A stretch of 64,000 bases of DNA, from NCBI RefSeq assembly GCF_014898055.3, contig NW_023601433.1:46061876-46125875 (forward strand), given 5' to 3'. Positions 59,135 through 64,000 of this stretch are shown here, in pieces. Under the pieces are notes generated by a model that was given only the letters and a program-made list of their open reading frames with translations, ran no database searches and was not told where the DNA came from. This stretch comes from Talpa occidentalis (Eukaryota; Chordata; Mammalia; Eulipotyphla; Talpidae). The stretch's first letter is position 1. Every line of letters begins with the position of its first letter. The translations under genes and the position numbers were made by a program.

Positions 59135-59625
59135 AAATAAAAAAGTGACAGGAGATAAAAGAAAAAAAATATCACATAGATGGACCTATCGAAAACAACA
59201 AAAGCAATGCTAAAAGGGAAGTATAGGGCAACACTGGTCTACATCAATAAACAAGGAAGAGCTCAAATAAATAAAATAGCTCTGCACATTAGGGGATTAA
59301 AAAAAGAACAAACAAAATGAGAAAATAAAAAAGTATAAGAAAAGAAATAAAAACTAGAGTAGAAATAAACAAAATAGGAGTTGAAAAGAGCGTAAAAAAT
59401 CACTGAAAGTTATTGCTTTGAAAAATAAACAAATTAGACAAATCCCTGGGTAAACTCACAAAAAGTAAAAATGAGAAACAGCTAATAAATAGAATCACAG
59501 ATGAAAGAGGACAAGTTACAAAAGACATCTCAGAAATAAAGCAGATCATGAGACTACAATGAATAATCTCATGCCAATAAATTGAAAAAATATAAGAAAT
59601 TAACAAATATAAAAGAATTGCCCCT

Positions 59626-60504
59626 TTTAGTACCCTGTGTATGTGTTTGTGTTTCAGTATTTTATATTAGTATTATCTGCCAATATGAAATTTTGACAAG
59701 AAGGGAGGAATTATTTAAAATTTCACCTTATTTATCCATCATTTGAATTTGAATCTTAAATCTTAAAGATGATGATTAGCCATAAAAATGACAATTGACT
59801 GATGTAACTGGTTCTATTTAGCCAGATGCAGATTCATTATGATATAGTATTTTCAATATTATGTTTGATCAAATAAATCAATGAAAATCTTTTGTTGTGG
59901 TACGGGAGTGCATATAATATCAAACTCTTACCACTACTAAGCACCCTACTCATGAGGAAGAACTGAGAGGGATTCTCAGAGCAGTATTGGCATTCTAGAC
60001 AGTGGCCTCTCCTTATCAAAACTATTTTGATGTAAATACTTATTTAATTTTTACTTATTTACTAGACATTGTGAAGTAATCATAATCCCTTTTTCATCTT
60101 ACACCATCATCATTTTATGTGTGACTGTTGTTCATATATTTATCAATTTTATTTATATTCAAATATACTTAATTTCATGCCTATAACAGGAGCCACTAAA
60201 ATTGCCATCTAACCACAAAACTAGAATATTATACAAAACTAAGATTTTTGCAAGTGCTTCTCTTTTAAAGCAACAAATGTCTGAATTTTATCTACTACCT
60301 CATTTCTTAATGTAGGTGAGTTACTGCATATATTTCACACCTAATTAAAATATATAGTTTAGTTTTACCTAGTTTGAATTTTAAAAATAATGATATCAAC
60401 CTGTAGGTTGTCTTTGAAGACTTGCTTTATGATTCAACAAAATGATACTAGATTTTATAGATGTTATTACATGTAGTTGAAAAGATACAATTAAATATTT
60501 TCTG
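59626..60504. other. unassigned AT-rich non-coding DNA
   Basis: Nothing recognised. Small TG-rich patch near 59636-59655. Confidence 0.5.
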
Positions 60505-60900
60505 TCAAGTGACATTTGGGTTATTTCCAGATTTTTTTTATAATCAGTGCTGTTTTGTTCAAAGTTGCACTACCAATTTGTATTCCCAATATTAGCACAA
60601 AAGAAACACTTGACACACATTCTATTTAAAACTTGACATTGTCAGGTTGCTTCATTTTGTTACTCAAAGGGAAAAATGATATTGCAGTATCAATGTACAT
60701 TTCTTTCATTATAGTGACACTGAGCAACTTCACAGGTCTTTGGCAACCCATATACCTATTAGGTAAAATAGCTATTCAAATATCTTACACATTTTTATAT
60801 TCACTTATTTAGGAATTATTTAGGAATTATTCACATATTCCAATTTTGATTGTCTCTATTGAAAACATGTTATTTGTTTTTAAGTTTCTTTATATATCTT
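60505..60900 (-). mobile_element. ancient L1 ORF2-like fragment
   Basis: Antisense-ORF2-like phrases in order: 'tttgggttatttccagattt', 'tataatcagtgctgttt', 'accaatttgtattcccaata', 'catttctttcattatagtga'. Very diverged, call rests on phrase order. An 11-bp tandem (atttaggaatt) lies at 60817-60838. Confidence 0.45.
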
Positions 60901-61061
60901 TATGATAAAGTTTTTAACTTCAGCAGGGTCAAATTTATGCAACCCTTTCTTTAATTTGGTGGGTTTCTTTTTTGTTTTATTAAGCAAATTTTCTTCACTC
61001 AATTCAGAAAGTCCATTAAGATCTAGAACAAGACAAGGATATCCACTCTCACCACTCCCTT

Positions 61062-61350
61062 TTATTTTTTTAAAAGATTTATTTATTATTTGTTTGTTTG
61101 TTTGTTTGTTTATACAAGCACTGGGTACAGTCACAAGCACAGGAGGGTGAGAGAATTCACCAGAGCAAGAGCAGAGAGCAGAACAGGCAGACTGACAAAG
61201 TACACTGCTGAGGGGAGCAGCGGGCGCGGCAGGAGAGGTCTACACACCATGTGGGACCCTTGCCTGGCAGCTGGGGATCAAACTGGCACTGCAGAGGCTG
61301 CGGGCAGCTGTGCAGCCCAGTACTCAACTGCTGTGTCACCGGGGAGGCCC
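61062..61350 (-). mobile_element. tRNA-derived SINE, younger lineage, inside L1
   Basis: (GTTT)n tail, 'caagcactgggtacagtcac', body, head 'gtgtcaccggggaggcccc'. Target duplication CTCACCACTCC… flanks it (from 61048 and from 61351), a piece of L1 RT motif B coding. Frames 61090-61392 and 61157-61339 are SINE-derived. Confidence 0.95.
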
Positions 61351-61587
61351 CTCACCACTCCTTTTCAATGTAATACTGGAAGACCTAGTTAGATCAATTA
61401 GGCAAGAAAAAGACATAAAGGGAACCCAAATGGGGAAAGAAGTAAAATTATCATTATTTGCGGATGATATAGTAACACATATAGAGAACCCTGAAAATCT
61501 ACAGAAAAACTAAGTATAACAAATCAGTTCAGTGAAGTAGCGGGTAACAAAATCAACACAAAAATCAGTAGCCTTCCTATATGCAAA

Positions 61588-61669
61588 CAGTAAGTCTGAA
61601 GAGGAAGAAATTAAGAAGACCATCCCATCAGTAAGTCTGAAGAGGAAGAAATTAAGAAGACCATCCCAT
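61588..61669. repeat. perfect 41-bp tandem duplication in L1 ORF2
   Basis: The unit starting CAGTAAGTCTGAAGAGGAAG occurs at 61588-61628 and 61629-61669 without a mismatch. 41 is not a multiple of three, so it also shifts the frame. Confidence 0.95.
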
Positions 61670-62203
61670 TTACAACTCTACAAAAAAATTAAATACCTGG
61701 GAATAAATCTAACAAAGTAAGAGAAAGATGTCTACAAGGAAAATTATAAAATGTTAAAAGAAATAGAAGACACAAAGGAATGGAGAGACATTCCCTGTTC
61801 ATGGATTGGAAGAATCAATGTTATCAAAATAGCCATCCTAGCAATTTACAGATTCAGTGCAATTCCAATTAAAATCCTAATGACATCTTCAAAGAACTGG
61901 AACACATATAGCTGAATCTCAAAGGGAATCACAAAAATCCTCGAAAAGCCAAAGCTCTCCTGAATGAAAAGGGGGAAGAATGGAGGTATTACACTGCCAG
62001 ATTTCAAACTATACTACAAAGTCATAATAATAAAAATAACATGGTATTGGGACAAAAACAGATACATCGACCAACAGAACCAAAATGAAAGCCCACATAT
62101 AAAATCACACACAAAAGAGAAAAGAATACACACTGAAACAAAGAAAGTTTTCAATAAGTGGTGGTGGGAAACCTGGACTGCCACATGCAAAAGAATGAAA
62201 CTA

Positions 62204-62362
62204 TAGTCCCCATACAATTCCTTCCCCCCTTGTTTTGATCCTACTCCCTCCTCCCCCCGCCCCCACAATGTGTCTCTGGTTTATAGTTGTTTGTTGATTT
62301 TGATTTTTACTTTGATTGTGCAAAAAAGAAAAATGATGCAAAAATGTATAAAATAAAAATAA
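62204..62362 (+). mobile_element. 159-bp twin-primed L1 3' end inside L1
   Basis: 62204 to about 62320 is antisense L1 3'UTR (C-rich mirror of the G-tract, 'tgtgtctctggtttatagtt', 'ttgttgattttgatttttac'). It is followed in sense by the terminal 'aaaatgatgcaaaaatgtat' and an A-rich tail. TSD of 15 bp with one mismatch AAAAGAATGAAACTA / AAAAGAATGAAGCTA (62189-62203, 62363-62377). Confidence 0.88.
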
Positions 62363-62728
62363 AAAGAATGAAGCTAGACTACTACCTCATACCATACACA
62401 GAAATCAACTCAAAGTAGATAAAAGACTTGGATTTAAGGACATGAAACCAAAAAATATATATTAAAAATATTGGCAAAATACTCCATGACAAACTTCAGA
62501 AATATCTTTGAGGACTCATATCCCATAACAAGGAAAACTAAGGAGAATATAAACAGCTGGAACTACATCAAACTGAAAACTTCTGTGTGGCAAAACAGAC
62601 AGCAACCAAAACAAAGAGACTCCTTATTGAATGGGAGAAAATATTTGCACACCATATATCTGATAAGAGACTGATATTGAAGATCTACAAATAGCTCACA
62701 CAACTCAACAGAAACAAATAATAACCAC

Positions 62729-63146
62729 AGTAATATATTACTTTTCTCCCCAGCAAATTGTGAATAATCTAGAAGCTTGATCATGCTAAGTGCCATGGAA
62801 AGTAGTTTCAAATACATTTTGGCAATACCATGTAAGGCCTAGGATGCTCTAATCGAACAATTGTATTCTTGAGGAGAGATACATGCAAGAGGAGCGAGCA
62901 AGCAAGAAACTTTTCTACATGGATACATAAACATGAAATATATATGAAATGACATATAATTACTGTAAGACAAAAAACCAAATATAACTTTATTACTTAA
63001 ATGCTCATTAATTGAAGATATAAACCAAACTAGATATATTTACAAGATAGACTATCTTTGAGCATTGAAAGTTAATCAGCGCTGCTACATCCACCAATAT
63101 AAGTGAATCTCAAAAGAAATTGGTGGGTAAAAAGGCACATGTCAGC
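62729..63146. other. unassigned AT-rich non-coding DNA
   Basis: Nothing recognised. Confidence 0.5.
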
Positions 63147-63268
63147 AGAATACACACACACACACACATATATGGAGCAGAATATACACACACATATATA
63201 TGCAGCAGAATATATATAGACACATACATATATAAACACATACATACATATATGTGTATATATAGTGA
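63147..63268. repeat. compound (CA)n/(TA)n microsatellite
   Basis: CA and TA runs broken by three copies of a 'gcagaatat' motif (near 63149, 63176 and 63205), so it is also a short imperfect minisatellite. Confidence 0.88.
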
Positions 63269-63844
63269 TTTATTTCCTAAAAGTTAAACATTATGTGTTA
63301 TTATTTTTAGATCCAGAATTAAGTAACCTGGAAGTTGCCACTTCTACCAAACAAATGAAAAGCTGAACAAACAGAAAAATCTACAACTCTTCTTGGATCG
63401 GTACAAGAAATAAGGTCACAGGACAAAACACTACTTTTAAAATTGGAAGGACCAACAGGCAGGCAAATACAGAGAATCACAACTTTCCAGAGTAGACACT
63501 CAAATGCTGAATCCTTTGTGAAACAGGATGAGCGGGGAAAACTCCTCCTCAATTGCAACTGATGAATTCATGAAGGCACAGTGTAGACAACTCAGACTTA
63601 AAAACTCCAGTGGAAATCAGTCCTGGAGGAGGGTGGGAACACTTCTATGTGTTTTACCTCACTGGTTCTCACAGTGATTATTGAAGAAAAATCCTCTTTA
63701 TATTTCTGGTTAGCAGTTAAGCTTAAGAGTTTAACCTACTGGGGTTTTAGAAGGATCTAATCATTTTTGGAAAAGGGAAGTACCTAACTCCCAACCACTC
63801 TAGTCATCCTGCCTCAAGTGAGGGTGAACGGTAACATCAAGAGG
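63269..63844. other. unassigned non-coding DNA
   Basis: No repeat family recognised. The 79-codon minus frame 63319-63558 has no motif. Confidence 0.5.
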
Positions 63845-64000
63845 CTGAGGAAAAAACCCACAAATGGGAAAACTATTTGTAAAAGACATCTGGTAAAGCA
63901 CTCTTGTCCAAAATACATAAAGAACTCTTAAACCTGAGATATACATAAAAGAATCCAATTAAAAATGGATGTAAACTTTAAAAATATCTCATCAAGGAAT
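63845..64000 (+). mobile_element. old L1 ORF2 fragment, running off the window
   Basis: 'aaatgggaaaactatttgta', 'aaaagacatctggtaaagca', 'aatacataaagaactcttaa', 'ttaaaaatggatgtaaactt' follow ORF2 C-terminal coding order. Continues beyond position 64000. Confidence 0.8.

Larger units (their letters stand above)
53740..59625 (+). mobile_element. old, nearly full-length L1, twice interrupted
   Basis: 53740-54649 is a moderately GC-rich leader compatible with a 5'UTR. An ATG at 54650 (MSENNPNSS) looks like an ORF1 start and A-rich ORF1 remnants run to 55785, resuming at about 56176 ('aagaatactatatcctcgaa'). ORF2 endonuclease remnants follow: 'atgattaagggaacaattca' and, at 56716-56928, a 70-codon open piece with KGTIHQEDITLIDV. 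The region after 59154 continues ORF2 ('agcaatgctaaaagggaagt', 'ttgaaaaataaacaaattag') and fades by 59625. It is interrupted by a MIR-bearing segment and by a young L1 (57237-59134). Heavily decayed, non-coding. Confidence 0.8.
61009..62728 (+). mobile_element. truncated L1 ORF2 fragment with nested insertions
   Basis: Starts in RT motif B coding ('agatctagaacaagacaagg'), includes LSLFADDI (motif C) at about 61450-61473, the KSVAFLYANS region, the linker and part of the C-terminal region, ending near 62728 without a 3'UTR. Contains a SINE, a 41-bp tandem duplication and a tiny L1. Frames are broken by indels. Confidence 0.88.

Noticed and set aside
63660..63720. possible MER20/MER5-type end ('actggttctcacagtg')
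   Set aside because: Only one short motif matches; the rest of the expected element is not visible.
1..64000. CRISPR array, bacterial operon or phage-type system
   Set aside because: All recognisable content is mammalian repeat DNA. No regularly spaced repeats with unique spacers and no prokaryotic genes occur.

Overview
This window is vertebrate nuclear DNA, and specifically a placental mammal. It is AT-rich and I can support no host protein-coding exon, tRNA, rRNA or CRISPR array. The organism call rests on the repeats: MIR and L2 remnants, MER58-type hAT and Tigger-type DNA transposon fragments, MaLR/MLT1-like LTRs, many LINE-1 (L1) copies of several ages, and a lineage-specific tRNA-derived SINE in 18 copies. 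The SINE has a clear Pol III A box and B box. Its head recalls the tRNA-derived SINEs of cetaceans and ruminants, but its body differs and I do not recognise the family, so the species is left open (Laurasiatheria, possibly a bat, is only a guess). The window is best read as an intergenic or intronic repeat-rich desert.

Layout. 1-11.5 kb is mostly old DNA: MIR, L2, an MLT1-like LTR, L1 3' remnants, simple repeats and a perfect 16-bp-arm hairpin. 11.5-23.2 kb carries an old 5'-inverted L1, four SINEs, two 5'-truncated L1s with perfect 16-bp target-site duplications (TSDs), a hAT-type element and two probable solo LTRs. 23.2-30.1 kb is one insertion event: an essentially full-length young L1 (GC-rich 5'UTR, broken ORF1, broken ORF2, G-rich 3'UTR, poly-A) plus about 0.5 kb of 3'-transduced flank with its own polyadenylation signal and second poly-A, all bracketed by one perfect 16-bp TSD. 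30-38.5 kb has an MLT1-like LTR and an old L1 broken by three solo LTRs within about 2.6 kb, then MER58 and Tigger fragments. 38.5-53.7 kb is rich in SINEs, with an L1 carrying two SINE insertions. 53.7-59.6 kb is an older near full-length L1 interrupted by a MIR-containing segment and by a young twin-primed L1. 59.6-64 kb holds further L1 pieces, one with a SINE, a 41-bp tandem duplication and a tiny twin-primed L1 inside it, then a compound microsatellite and an L1 running off the end.

Functionally the only machinery encoded is retrotransposon machinery. L1 ORF1 is the RNA chaperone and ORF2 the endonuclease/reverse transcriptase that also mobilises the SINEs in trans; every copy here has frameshifts or truncation, so none looks competent as written. 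The nesting gives a relative age order: MIR, L2 and DNA transposons; then old L1s and MaLR LTRs; then solo ERV LTRs; then SINEs and the youngest L1 subfamily (full-length copy at 23.2 kb and twin-primed copy at 57.2 kb, which are nearly identical where they overlap).
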